NCBI RefSeq assembly: GCF_021172045.1
Contig: NZ_CP087164.1
Span: 2,170,001 to 2,234,000 of the forward strand
From: Capillimicrobium parvum
Lineage (GTDB): Bacteria; Actinomycetota; Thermoleophilia; Solirubrobacterales; Solirubrobacteraceae
DNA length: 64,000 nucleotides
Reading direction: 5' to 3'
Part shown: positions 47,754 through 55,377 of the stretch, in pieces
Position numbering within the stretch: the stretch's first letter is position 1
How the letters are laid out: every line of letters begins with the position of its first letter
Notes under the pieces: model-generated
The model's database searches: none
What the model was told of the DNA's origin: nothing
The model's input: only the letters and a program-made list of their open reading frames with translations
Position numbers and translations under genes: made by a program

Positions 47754-49781
47754 GTGTCCCGCATCGCCCGAGTGGAGCCCCTGACGACGGCCCGTGCCCT
47801 GCGCGGGCCGTTCGACTACCTGCGCCCCGACGGCGCCGAGATCGGCTCGCTGCTGGTGGTGCCGTTCGGCCGCCGCGACGTCACCGGCGTGGTCACGGGG
47901 CTGGCGGACCGCTCCGAGGTGGCCGAGGACCGGCTCATGCCCGCCCGCCGCGTCCTGCCGCACAGCGTCCCGCCCGAGCTCGTCGAGCTGGCCGAGTGGA
48001 TGGCGGTCGAGTACTGCTCGACGTTCGCCCGCGCGCTCGGGCTCATGCTGCCGCCCTCCGGCACGCGCGAGAAGACGGCCCTGTGGGCCGAGCGCAACAG
48101 CGCCGGCGCCGCCGAGGGGGTGCGCCTGACCGACCGCCAGCGCGAGCTGCTGGCCTCGCTGCCGCGGCTCGCGGGCCCCGATCTGGCCGCCCTGCGCCGG
48201 CTCGAGCGGCGGGGGCTCGTGCGGCTCGCCCTGCGCGCCCAGCGCCGTGCGCCCGAGCACGCGCAGGTCGGCGCGCGACGCCCGCAGCCGGCGCTCACCG
48301 CGGCCCAGGCCGCCGCGCTGCGCGACATCGAGGCCGCCGCGCCCGGCGAGCGGCTGCTGCTGCACGGGGTCACCGGCTCGGGCAAGACCGAGGTGTACCT
48401 GCGCGCGGTCGGCGCGTGCCTGGAGCGGGGGGAGGGCGCGATCGTCCTGGTGCCGGAGATCGCGCTCACGCCGCAGATCGTGTCCCGGTTCGCCGAGCGC
48501 TTCGGCGACACGGTGGCGGTCCTGCACTCGGCGCTCGGCGCGGGCGAGCGCCACGACGAGTGGCTGCGGCTGCGGCGCGGGCAGGCGCGGGTGTGCGTCG
48601 GGCCGCGCTCGGCCGTGTTCGCGCCGATCGACCGCCTCGGGCTCATCGTGATCGACGAGGAGCACGACTCCTCCTACAAGCACGAGGGCGATCCGCGCTA
48701 CGACGCACGCCTCGTCGCGGAGCGGCGGGGCTGCCGGGTCGTGGCGGGCAGCGCGACGCCGCGGCCCGAGAGCTACCACGCGATGCGCCGCATCGTGCTC
48801 GCCGAGCGCGTCGACGGCCAGGCGCTGCCCCCGGTCCAGGTGCTCGACATGCGCGAGCAGCGCGCCGCGCTGCACCCGCAGACGTTCTCGGCGCTGCTCG
48901 ACGCGCCGAAGTCGATCGTGCTGCTCAACCGGCGCGGGTGGTCGAACTTCCTGTCCTGCCGGACCTGCGGGCGCGCGTGGGGATGCCCGCAGTGCGACGT
49001 CACGCTGGTCCTGCACCGCGGCGGCGGCTACCTCGCCTGCCATCACTGCGGGCACCGCGAGCGAGTGCCGGACCGCTGCCCGGACTGCGGCTCGGTGTCC
49101 GTGACCCGCCACGGGGCGGGCACGGAGCGGCTCGAGAGCGACCTGGCCGGCGCGGGGCTGCGCGCCTTTCGCCTCGACGCTGACGTCGCGCGCGCCGGCA
49201 GCGTGCTGCGCGCGTTCGAGGCGGCCGGCCGCGGCGTGCTCGTCGGCACGCAGGTCGTGGCCAAGGGCCACGACTTCCCAGACGTCACGCTGGGCGTCGT
49301 GCTCGACGCCGACGCGACGCTGCGCTTCCCGGACTTCCGCGCGGAGGAGCGGACGTTCGCGCTCGTCGCTCAGCTCGCGGGCCGGGCGGGGCGCGGCCCG
49401 GGCGGCGGGCGGGTGCTCGTGCAGACGCTCGCCCCGGACGCGGAGTCGATCCGGTGCGCCGCTCGCCATGACGCCGATACGTTCCTGGCCGGGGAGCTGC
49501 GCCGCCGGGAGGCGCTGCGCTATCCGCCGTTCTCGACGCTCATCCGGGTCGTCTGCTCGTCCGAGCGGCCGGGGCTCGCGCTCGATCTCGCGGGGGCGAT
49601 CCACGCCCGGCTGCCCGGCGCGCTGGGGCCCGCGCCGCTGTTCCGGCTGCGCGGCCGCGAGCGCGCACAGGTGGTGGTCAAGGCGGCGGACCGGCGCGCC
49701 GCGATCGCCGCGGTGGGGGCCGCGGTGGCCGCCGAGCACCGGCGCGGGGCCGCCATCAGCGTCGACGTCGACCCCCAATAA
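47754..49781 (+). CDS. priA: Primosomal replication restart helicase PriA
   Basis: This 675-aa protein has the PriA 3'-DNA-binding domain (about 1-95), then an intact superfamily-2 helicase core: Walker A GVTGSGKTEVYL, Walker B VIDEEHDSSYKHEGDPRYDAR, GSATPRPESY, the eight-cysteine zinc region (CRTCGRAWGCPQC, CHHCGHRERVPDRCPDC), VAKGHDFPDVTLGVVLDAD and QLAGRAGRG. It reloads the replisome at stalled forks. Actinobacterial PriA homologues such as those of mycobacteria and streptomycetes are described as lacking helicase motifs, so the intact core here is notable. def and fmt follow on the same strand. Confidence 0.95.
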   Translation: MSRIARVEPLTTARALRGPFDYLRPDGAEIGSLLVVPFGRRDVTGVVTGLADRSEVAEDRLMPARRVLPHSVPPELVELAEWMAVEYCSTFARALGLMLPPSGTREKTALWAERNSAGAAEGVRLTDRQRELLASLPRLAGPDLAALRRLERRGLVRLALRAQRRAPEHAQVGARRPQPALTAAQAAALRDIEAAAPGERLLLHGVTGSGKTEVYLRAVGACLERGEGAIVLVPEIALTPQIVSRFAERFGDTVAVLHSALGAGERHDEWLRLRRGQARVCVGPRSAVFAPIDRLGLIVIDEEHDSSYKHEGDPRYDARLVAERRGCRVVAGSATPRPESYHAMRRIVLAERVDGQALPPVQVLDMREQRAALHPQTFSALLDAPKSIVLLNRRGWSNFLSCRTCGRAWGCPQCDVTLVLHRGGGYLACHHCGHRERVPDRCPDCGSVSVTRHGAGTERLESDLAGAGLRAFRLDADVARAGSVLRAFEAAGRGVLVGTQVVAKGHDFPDVTLGVVLDADATLRFPDFRAEERTFALVAQLAGRAGRGPGGGRVLVQTLAPDAESIRCAARHDADTFLAGELRRREALRYPPFSTLIRVVCSSERPGLALDLAGAIHARLPGALGPAPLFRLRGRERAQVVVKAADRRAAIAAVGAAVAAEHRRGAAISVDVDPQ

Positions 49782-49794
49782 CATCGAGTGGAAG

Positions 49795-50388
49795 ATGTCG
49801 CAGTCCGACGCTGACGAAGAGGTCGTCGAGGCCCCGAACGAGCCGCCGCTCGACGACGCCGCCCGCGCGCGCCGCGCGGCCGCGCTCGCCCAGGTGCGCC
49901 AGTTCGGCGACCCGGTGCTGCGCTCGAAGGCGCGCGCGGTCGAGGTCTTCGACGACGAGCTGCGCCGTGAGGTCGCGCGCATGGGCGCGCTGATGGAGGA
50001 CTCGATCGGGATCGGGCTCGCCGCGACCCAGCTCGGGATGCTGCGGCGGCTGCTCGTCTACCGCGTCGAGCACGACAGCCCCGTGGTGGCGCTCGTCAAC
50101 CCGGTGCTCGAGTGGAGCAGCAGGGACGAGGAGAGCCTCGACGAGGGCTGCCTGTCGCTGCCGGGCGTCCTCGTGGAGGTCGAGCGGCCGGTGCACGTGC
50201 GCATCCGCGCCCAGAACGAGTTCGGCGACGAGCTGACCGTCGAGGCATCCGGCCTGGAGGCGCGGGTCATCCAGCACGAGATGGACCACCTCGACGGGGT
50301 GCTCATCCTCGATCGCACGTCGCGCGACCAGCGCAAGGCGGCCGTCCGGGCGCTGCGCGAGCGCGAGCGCGACGCCGCCACGGCGTGA
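49795..50388 (+). CDS. def: Peptide deformylase
   Basis: This 197-aa metallohydrolase removes formyl groups from nascent N-termini. The three PDF motifs are GIGLAATQLG (72-81), EGCLSLPG with metal ligand Cys119 and QHEMDHLDG with His161, Glu162 and His165. A polar N-terminal extension of about 35 residues (DADEEVVEAPNEPPLDD) precedes the catalytic domain. It starts 13 nt after priA and overlaps fmt by 4 nt, so deformylase and formyltransferase are co-expressed. Confidence 0.97.
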   Translation: MSQSDADEEVVEAPNEPPLDDAARARRAAALAQVRQFGDPVLRSKARAVEVFDDELRREVARMGALMEDSIGIGLAATQLGMLRRLLVYRVEHDSPVVALVNPVLEWSSRDEESLDEGCLSLPGVLVEVERPVHVRIRAQNEFGDELTVEASGLEARVIQHEMDHLDGVLILDRTSRDQRKAAVRALRERERDAATA

Positions 50389-51254
50389 GGCTCGCCTACC
50401 TCGGCACGTCCGCGTTCGCGGCGTCGGTGCTCGAGCGGCTGGCCGCCGGGGGGCGGGCGCCGGAGCTCGTCGTCACGCGGCCGGACGCGCCGCGGGGGCG
50501 GGGACGCAGGCTCGCGCCGCCGCCGGTGGCCGACACCGCGCGCGAGCTGGGGCTGGAGGTCCACCAGCCCGAGCAGGTCAGCGACGACCCACGGGTCGTG
50601 GACGCCGGCTTCGAGGCGATCGTCGTCTGCGCGTACGGCGCACTGCTGCGCGAGCCGCTGCTGTCGCACCCGGGCCTGCTGAACATCCACCCGTCGCTGC
50701 TGCCGCGCTGGCGCGGCGCGGCCCCCATCGAGCGGGCGATCATGGCCGGCGACGCGCAGACCGGCGTGGCGATCATGCGCCCGACGGAGGGCTTCGACGA
50801 GGGGCCGGTCTGCGCCGTGCAGAGCGAGCCGATACGGCCCGATGACGACTACGGCACGCTCTCCGCGCGGCTGGAGACGCTCGGTGCGCAGCTGCTCGGG
50901 CAGGTGCTCGAGGAGCGGCCCCCGTGCGTGGAGCAGACGTCCGAGGGCATCGTGTACGCCGAGAAGATCGGGCCGCGGGACCGGCTGCTGGACCCGGCGC
51001 GGCCGGCGGCCGAGCTCGAGCGCGTCGTGCGCGCGCTGCATCCGCACATCGGCGCGCGGCTGGCGCTCGCCGGCGGGCAGTTCCTCGGTGTGCGGCGCGC
51101 GCGGGTCGTCGAGGACCCCGCCGATGGGGTCCAGGCGGCCGACGGGAGGCTGCTCGTCGGCACGGTGGACGGTTCGCTCGAGTTGCTCGAGGTGCAGCCG
51201 CCCGGCGGGCGGCCGATGGACGCACGGGCCTACCTGCGCGGGCGGTCCGGCTGA
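50385..51254 (+). CDS. fmt: Methionyl-tRNA formyltransferase
   Basis: This 289-aa enzyme formylates initiator Met-tRNA. The N-terminal formyltransferase domain has LAYLGTSAFAASVLERL, VVTRPDAPRGRGRRLAPPPV and the catalytic HPSLLPRWRGAAPIERAIMAGD with TGVAIM. The C-terminal OB-like domain begins near KIGPRDRLLDPARPA. It is slightly shorter than E. coli Fmt (315 aa). GTG 50385 overlaps the def stop. Confidence 0.95.
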   Translation: MRLAYLGTSAFAASVLERLAAGGRAPELVVTRPDAPRGRGRRLAPPPVADTARELGLEVHQPEQVSDDPRVVDAGFEAIVVCAYGALLREPLLSHPGLLNIHPSLLPRWRGAAPIERAIMAGDAQTGVAIMRPTEGFDEGPVCAVQSEPIRPDDDYGTLSARLETLGAQLLGQVLEERPPCVEQTSEGIVYAEKIGPRDRLLDPARPAAELERVVRALHPHIGARLALAGGQFLGVRRARVVEDPADGVQAADGRLLVGTVDGSLELLEVQPPGGRPMDARAYLRGRSG

Positions 51255-51350
51255 CGCCGCCGGACGCGCCCATTTACCTGAAAACGGCGCGCTGACCGCC
51301 GGAAGCGCTATCGTGCCGGTCCGCTCGGTCCAGCAAACTCAGGGAAGAAG

Positions 51351-52733
51351 ATGCTCATCACGCTTTCGCGGCGAACGGGAATCGCCGCACTCGTGGCTGC
51401 TCTCGCTGCGCCTGCCGCCGCAGGCGCGGCGGTGAAGGACACGTTGATCCAGACCCCGGTCGGCGGCAGCCCCATCGCCGCGGGCGCCAGCGACAACACG
51501 ACGTTCTCGCAGGACGGGCGCACGGTCGGCTTCATGGCCTTCGACTCGGCGGCCTCCAACCTCACGCCCGGTGACACGAACGGCAGGCGCGACGTCTTCG
51601 TCGACAAGCGCGTAGGGGGCGAGGGCAACCTCCAGGGCGCGCTGACGAACGTCAGCCAGGAGCTCGACACCGACAGCACGAACCCGTCGCTGTCGGGCGA
51701 GAACGACACGGCGGCGAAGTGCGTCGTGTTCCAGTCCGGCGGCAACGTCTACATGGCGTCGGTGACCGGCGCCGGCAAGCCGCGCAAGCTGGCTCGGGGC
51801 GGCTCGCCGAAGGTCGACGGCACCTGCGAGTTCGTCGTCTACTCCGCCGGCGGCAGCGTCAAGCTGTGGGACAGGGACGGCGGCATCTGCACCGTCGCCC
51901 GCGGCTCGAACCCCGACATCCAGACGAACGGCAAGGGCGCCGCGTACGTGCGCCGCGGCTCGATCAAGTACCTGGCGTGGACGCCCACCGGCTGCGACGA
52001 CGGCCGGCTCGACCGCGACGGCAGGGAGATCACCGCCGACGTCCCGAGGACGGGCAGGGCGGGCCCGGGCACCAGCGCGCACCCGGCGCTCGACGACAAC
52101 GGCTTCTACGTCGCGTTCGAGTCGACCCGTACGAACCTCTGCGCCGACAGCTGCTCGGGCTCGGGCGGCGCCGAGGACCGCAACGGGGCGGTGTCCGACG
52201 TCTTCCGGCGCACCCTCGACACGGCCAAGGCGCCGTGGCCGGAGCACATGCAGCGGCCGAGCTACTCGTGCGGCTCGAAGGGCATCGGCACGCCGTGCGT
52301 CGTCGACGCCTACGCCAACGGGCCGAGCAACAACCCGGAGATCTCGGGCGCCGGCGAGTACGTCGTCTACGACTCGGCGGCGACGAACCTGCGGGAGTCG
52401 CTGTCGATCGTGTCCATCGACCCGAACGGGCCGGTGCGCGACGTCTTCCTCTGGAACGGGCCGCGTGAGCGCCAGGCGGGCAACGTGTCGCGGGAGAGCC
52501 GCTATGCCGATCCGTCGCGGGCGCAGCAGTTCTTCAACGGCCCGACGACGAAGCCGAGCATGTCCAGCCGCGGCAACTACTTCGGGTTCACCGGCGAGTT
52601 CGCGACCGGCGGCGACCCGCCCAAGCCGGTCGCCGGGGTCGACCCGTCGTGCTCCGCGGGCGCGACCTGCGCGCTGCCGAACGTGTTCATGCGCTTCGGC
52701 GGCGGCTCGGACGAGGGCTTCGAGACGGGCTGA
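51351..52733 (+). CDS. Secreted TolB/PD40-like beta-propeller protein
   Basis: This 460-aa exported protein has a signal peptide of about 27 residues (MLITLSRRTGIAALVAALAAP...AGAA). Propeller-type repeats follow: SQDGRTVGFMAFDSAASNLTPGDTNGRRDVFVDK, DDNGFYVAFESTRTNLC...DVFRRTLD and SGAGEYVVYDSAATNL...DVFLWN. The recurring S-x-DG-x-VAF-x-S-x-ASNL-x-GDTN-x-DVF pattern is of the PD40/TolB kind. Four or more cysteine pairs may form disulfides in the extracellular product. AGGGAAG precedes ATG 51351. Function is unknown. It lies between fmt and rsmB, which are usually adjacent. Confidence 0.82.
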   Translation: MLITLSRRTGIAALVAALAAPAAAGAAVKDTLIQTPVGGSPIAAGASDNTTFSQDGRTVGFMAFDSAASNLTPGDTNGRRDVFVDKRVGGEGNLQGALTNVSQELDTDSTNPSLSGENDTAAKCVVFQSGGNVYMASVTGAGKPRKLARGGSPKVDGTCEFVVYSAGGSVKLWDRDGGICTVARGSNPDIQTNGKGAAYVRRGSIKYLAWTPTGCDDGRLDRDGREITADVPRTGRAGPGTSAHPALDDNGFYVAFESTRTNLCADSCSGSGGAEDRNGAVSDVFRRTLDTAKAPWPEHMQRPSYSCGSKGIGTPCVVDAYANGPSNNPEISGAGEYVVYDSAATNLRESLSIVSIDPNGPVRDVFLWNGPRERQAGNVSRESRYADPSRAQQFFNGPTTKPSMSSRGNYFGFTGEFATGGDPPKPVAGVDPSCSAGATCALPNVFMRFGGGSDEGFETG

Positions 52734-52751
52734 GCCTCCGGAACGCCGCCG

Positions 52752-52778
52752 ATGGGCCCCGGGTACGCCGGGGCCCAT
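52752..52778 (+). terminator. Strong hairpin downstream of the propeller-protein gene
   Basis: ATGGGCCCCGG (52752-52762) and CCGGGGCCCAT (52768-52778) form a perfect 11-bp stem with a 5-nt GTACG loop, 18 nt after the stop codon. There is no U-tract, as with many high-GC terminators. The core stem equals that at 465-483. Confidence 0.6.
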
Positions 52779-52794
52779 GAGGCGCCTCGCGTCC

Positions 52795-52800
52795 TAGACT
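52795..52800 (+). promoter_or_regulatory. Candidate -10 (TAGACT) of rsmB
   Basis: TAGACT ends 7 nt before GTG 52808, with no Shine-Dalgarno and directly after the terminator hairpin. This fits a new leaderless transcript for rsmB and the genes that follow. Confidence 0.45.
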
Positions 52801-52807
52801 CCGGGAC

Positions 52808-54076
52808 GTGAGTCCAGCCCGGCGCGCCGCTTACGTCGTGCTGCGACGAGTCTTCGAGCAGGGCGCCTACGCGGATCGCGCGCTGCGCAAGGTCGCCGAG
52901 GGGCTCGACGCCCGCGATCGGGCGTTCGCCACCCAGCTGGCCTTCGGCGCCGTCCAGCGCCGCGGCACGCTCGACCACGTCGCCGCCCACCTCGCCGACC
53001 GGCCCGTCGACCGGCTCGACCCGCCGGTCGCCGCCGCGCTGCGGCTCGGCCTCTTCCAGATCCTCTACCTCGACGGCGTGCCCGATCACGCGGCGGTCGA
53101 CGAGTCCGTCGAGCTCGTCAAGGCCGACGCGCCCCGCGCCGCCGGGCTCGTCAACGCCGTCCTGCGCCGCGGGGCCGACGAGGGGCCGCGCATCGTCGCC
53201 GCGCTCACCGACGAGACGCCCGAGCAGGCGGCCATCCGCCACAGCGTCCCGGAGTGGCTCGCCCGCCTGTGGTTCGACGAGCTCGGCCCCGACGAGGCGC
53301 GGGCGCTGCTCGCAGCGGGCAACCAGCCCGCCGAGCACGCCCTGCGCGCCAATGCGCTCGTCCTCACCGCGCGCGAGCTGCTGGCCCGCCTGCCCGTGGC
53401 CGCCCACCTCGGCCTCGAGCCCGAGGAGGCGATCGTCGCCGACGCCCCCTTCGACGCGCACGGCTCCCCGCTCTTCGCCGCCGGCGCGATGCTCCCGCAG
53501 TCGCGCGCCTCCCAGCTCGTCGCCCACGCCGTCGACCCGCAGCCCGGCGACCGCGTCCTCGACCTGTGCGCCGCCCCGGGCGGCAAGACCACGCACCTCG
53601 CCGCGCTCACCGGCGACGAGGGCCGGATCGTCGCCGTCGAGCGCCACGCCGGCCGCGCCGACCAGCTCCGGGCCACCGCGCGGCGCCTGCACGCCGGAAG
53701 CGTCGAGGTCGTCCATGGCGACGCCGCCGCGTTCACGGCCGCCGAGCCCTTCGACCGCGTGCTCGTCGACCCGCCGTGCTCCGGCCTCGGCACGCTGCGC
53801 AGCCGCCCCGACCTGCGCTGGCGCGCCACCCCGCAGTCCATCGCCGAGCTCACCGGCGAGCAGCGCGCGATCATCGACGCCGCCGCGAACGCGCTCGCCC
53901 CGGGCGGGCGGCTCGTCTACTCCACCTGCACCCTCTCCACGGCCGAGAACGAGCGCCAGATCGACGCCCTCCTCGCCCGCCGTCCTGACCTCGCGCTGGA
54001 CCAGGTCCGCACGACGCTCCCGCACCGCGACCGGACCGACGGCTTCTTCATCGCCGCGCTGAGCCGTACGCTGTGA
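52808..54076 (+). CDS. rsmB: 16S rRNA (cytosine967-C5)-methyltransferase
   Basis: This 422-aa protein has a NusB-like RNA-binding domain (about 1-130) and an m5C methyltransferase domain (about 215-422). Motif I LDLCAAPGGKTTHLAAL binds SAM. The catalytic cysteines lie in VDPPCSGLGTLRSRPDLRWR and VYSTCTLSTAENE. It methylates C967 of 16S rRNA. The GTG start follows a terminator and -10 hexamer. The zinc ribbon gene starts 3 nt after the stop. Confidence 0.95.
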   Translation: MSPARRAAYVVLRRVFEQGAYADRALRKVAEGLDARDRAFATQLAFGAVQRRGTLDHVAAHLADRPVDRLDPPVAAALRLGLFQILYLDGVPDHAAVDESVELVKADAPRAAGLVNAVLRRGADEGPRIVAALTDETPEQAAIRHSVPEWLARLWFDELGPDEARALLAAGNQPAEHALRANALVLTARELLARLPVAAHLGLEPEEAIVADAPFDAHGSPLFAAGAMLPQSRASQLVAHAVDPQPGDRVLDLCAAPGGKTTHLAALTGDEGRIVAVERHAGRADQLRATARRLHAGSVEVVHGDAAAFTAAEPFDRVLVDPPCSGLGTLRSRPDLRWRATPQSIAELTGEQRAIIDAAANALAPGGRLVYSTCTLSTAENERQIDALLARRPDLALDQVRTTLPHRDRTDGFFIAALSRTL

Positions 54077-54079
54077 CCG

Positions 54080-54292
54080 ATGGACCTCGGACCAGAATGC
54101 CCGAACTGCCACGAGCCCTGGCTTCGACCAACCAATCTGGCCGGCCGCTACCGCTGCGTGTACTGCCTGCACCGCTTCGAGCTGCGCTCGGTGTGCCCGA
54201 ACTGCGGTGAGCACTCGACGATCGTCAGGATGTCCTCGACCGCCACGACGCAGTGCAACGCCTGCGGCGACTCGATGCTCCTGCCCATCTAG
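54080..54292 (+). CDS. Double zinc-ribbon small protein
   Basis: This 70-aa protein has four CxxC knuckles (CPNC near residue 7, CVYC near 26, CPNC near 39, CNAC near 59), enough for two zinc ribbons. It resembles the YfgJ-like zinc-ribbons_6 family of unknown function. No other domain is present. It is sandwiched 3 nt after rsmB and 9 nt before rpe, so it is co-transcribed with translation and pentose-phosphate genes. A nucleic-acid-associated role is plausible but unproven. Confidence 0.85.
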   Translation: MDLGPECPNCHEPWLRPTNLAGRYRCVYCLHRFELRSVCPNCGEHSTIVRMSSTATTQCNACGDSMLLPI

Positions 54293-54301
54293 CTCTCCCA
54301 G

Positions 54302-54973
54302 ATGACGACGATCCCCCGCGGCGTTGCGCCGTCGATCCTCTCCGCCGACTTCGCCCGCCTGGGCGAGCAGGTCGACCTCGTCCTGGACGCCGGGGCGCGC
54401 ACCATCCACTTCGACGTCATGGACGGCCACTTCGTCCCGCCGATCACCGTCGGCCCGGAGGTGGCGAAGGCCATCGCCCCGCGCATCCACGCCGCGGGCG
54501 CCATCCTCGACGTCCATCTCATGGTCGAGCGCCCCGAGCGCCACGTCGACGCGTTCGCCGAGGCGGGCGCGGACCGCATCCTCGTCCAGGTCGAATCCAC
54601 GCCGAACGTCCACTACGCGATCAGGCAGATCCGCGACCACGGCCGCTCACCGGGAGTGGTCATCAACCCCGGCACGCCGGTGGACGCGGTGGCCGAGCTC
54701 GTCGACGTCGTCGACGTCGTGCTCTGCATGACCGTGAACCCCGGCTGGGGCGGACAGCCGTTCCTCGAGAGCTCCATCGCCAAGCTCGGCCGCCTGAAGG
54801 CGCTCGTGGGCGACCGCGCGGAGATCGAGGTCGACGGCGGCGTCGACGCGGGCACGGCCGGTCCGTGCGCCGAGGCGGGGGCGACGATCTTCGTGGCGGG
54901 TTCGGCGATCTTCCACGCGGACGACCCGGTAGCGGCGTTTCATCAGATCTCCACCGCGGCGGGGTACGGCTAG
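54302..54973 (+). CDS. rpe: Ribulose-phosphate 3-epimerase
   Basis: This 223-aa TIM-barrel enzyme interconverts ribulose 5-phosphate and xylulose 5-phosphate. Motifs are APSILSADFARLGEQV, HFDVMDGHFVPPITVGP (metal and catalytic Asp), LDVHLMVERPE, VVLCMTVNPGWGGQPF and EVDGGVDAGTAGPCAEAGA. Length is normal. Its TAG stop lies inside a perfect 14-bp palindrome that precedes the two-component genes. Confidence 0.97.
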   Translation: MTTIPRGVAPSILSADFARLGEQVDLVLDAGARTIHFDVMDGHFVPPITVGPEVAKAIAPRIHAAGAILDVHLMVERPERHVDAFAEAGADRILVQVESTPNVHYAIRQIRDHGRSPGVVINPGTPVDAVAELVDVVDVVLCMTVNPGWGGQPFLESSIAKLGRLKALVGDRAEIEVDGGVDAGTAGPCAEAGATIFVAGSAIFHADDPVAAFHQISTAAGYG

Positions 54974-54978
54974 CCGTA
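54965..54978. promoter_or_regulatory. Perfect 14-bp palindrome at the rpe stop, upstream of the two-component genes
   Basis: TACGGCTAGCCGTA is a perfect palindrome spanning the rpe stop codon, 40 nt before the receiver gene. Its half TAGCCGTAT recurs in the ABC exporter promoter at 57850-57858. It may be an operator or, less likely, a short terminator hairpin. Confidence 0.4.
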
Positions 54979-55017
54979 TGGAGGCGCACCGTTCCATGGA
55001 CGATGATTGCATCGACA

Positions 55018-55377
55018 ATGGCCATAAGCGTTCTGATCGTCGATGACCACCCGAGCTTCCGGGCCACGGCCCGGCTGCTGCTCGAGGTGGAGGGCTACCA
55101 CGTCATCGGGGAGGCGAAGGACGGCGAGGAGGCGATCCGCCAGGCGGCCGACCTGCAGCCCGACCTCGTCCTCCTGGACGTCAACCTCCCCGACATCGAC
55201 GGCTTCGCGGTCGCCAGCCGGCTGACCGAGCCCGACGCCGACCCGGCGCCCGCGGTGATCCTCACATCCAGCCGCGACCCCTCCGACTTCGGCTCGCAGG
55301 TCGCCTCCAGCGGCGCTCGGGGCTTCATCCCGAAGGCCGATCTCTCGGGCGACTCGCTGGCCGCGCTCCTGGGATGA
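55018..55377 (+). CDS. Single-domain response regulator (receiver only)
   Basis: This 119-aa protein is a stand-alone receiver: SVLIVDDHPSF (acidic pair Asp9/Asp10), phosphoacceptor Asp54 in LVLLDVNLPDIDG, ILTSSRDP with the conserved Thr/Ser, and the lysine of FIPKADLSGDSL. It lacks any output domain, so it must act by protein contact, for example as a phosphate sink or relay for the adjacent kinase. ATG 55003 (five residues longer) is an equally possible start. The stop overlaps the kinase ATG by 4 nt. Confidence 0.92.
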   Translation: MAISVLIVDDHPSFRATARLLLEVEGYHVIGEAKDGEEAIRQAADLQPDLVLLDVNLPDIDGFAVASRLTEPDADPAPAVILTSSRDPSDFGSQVASSGARGFIPKADLSGDSLAALLG

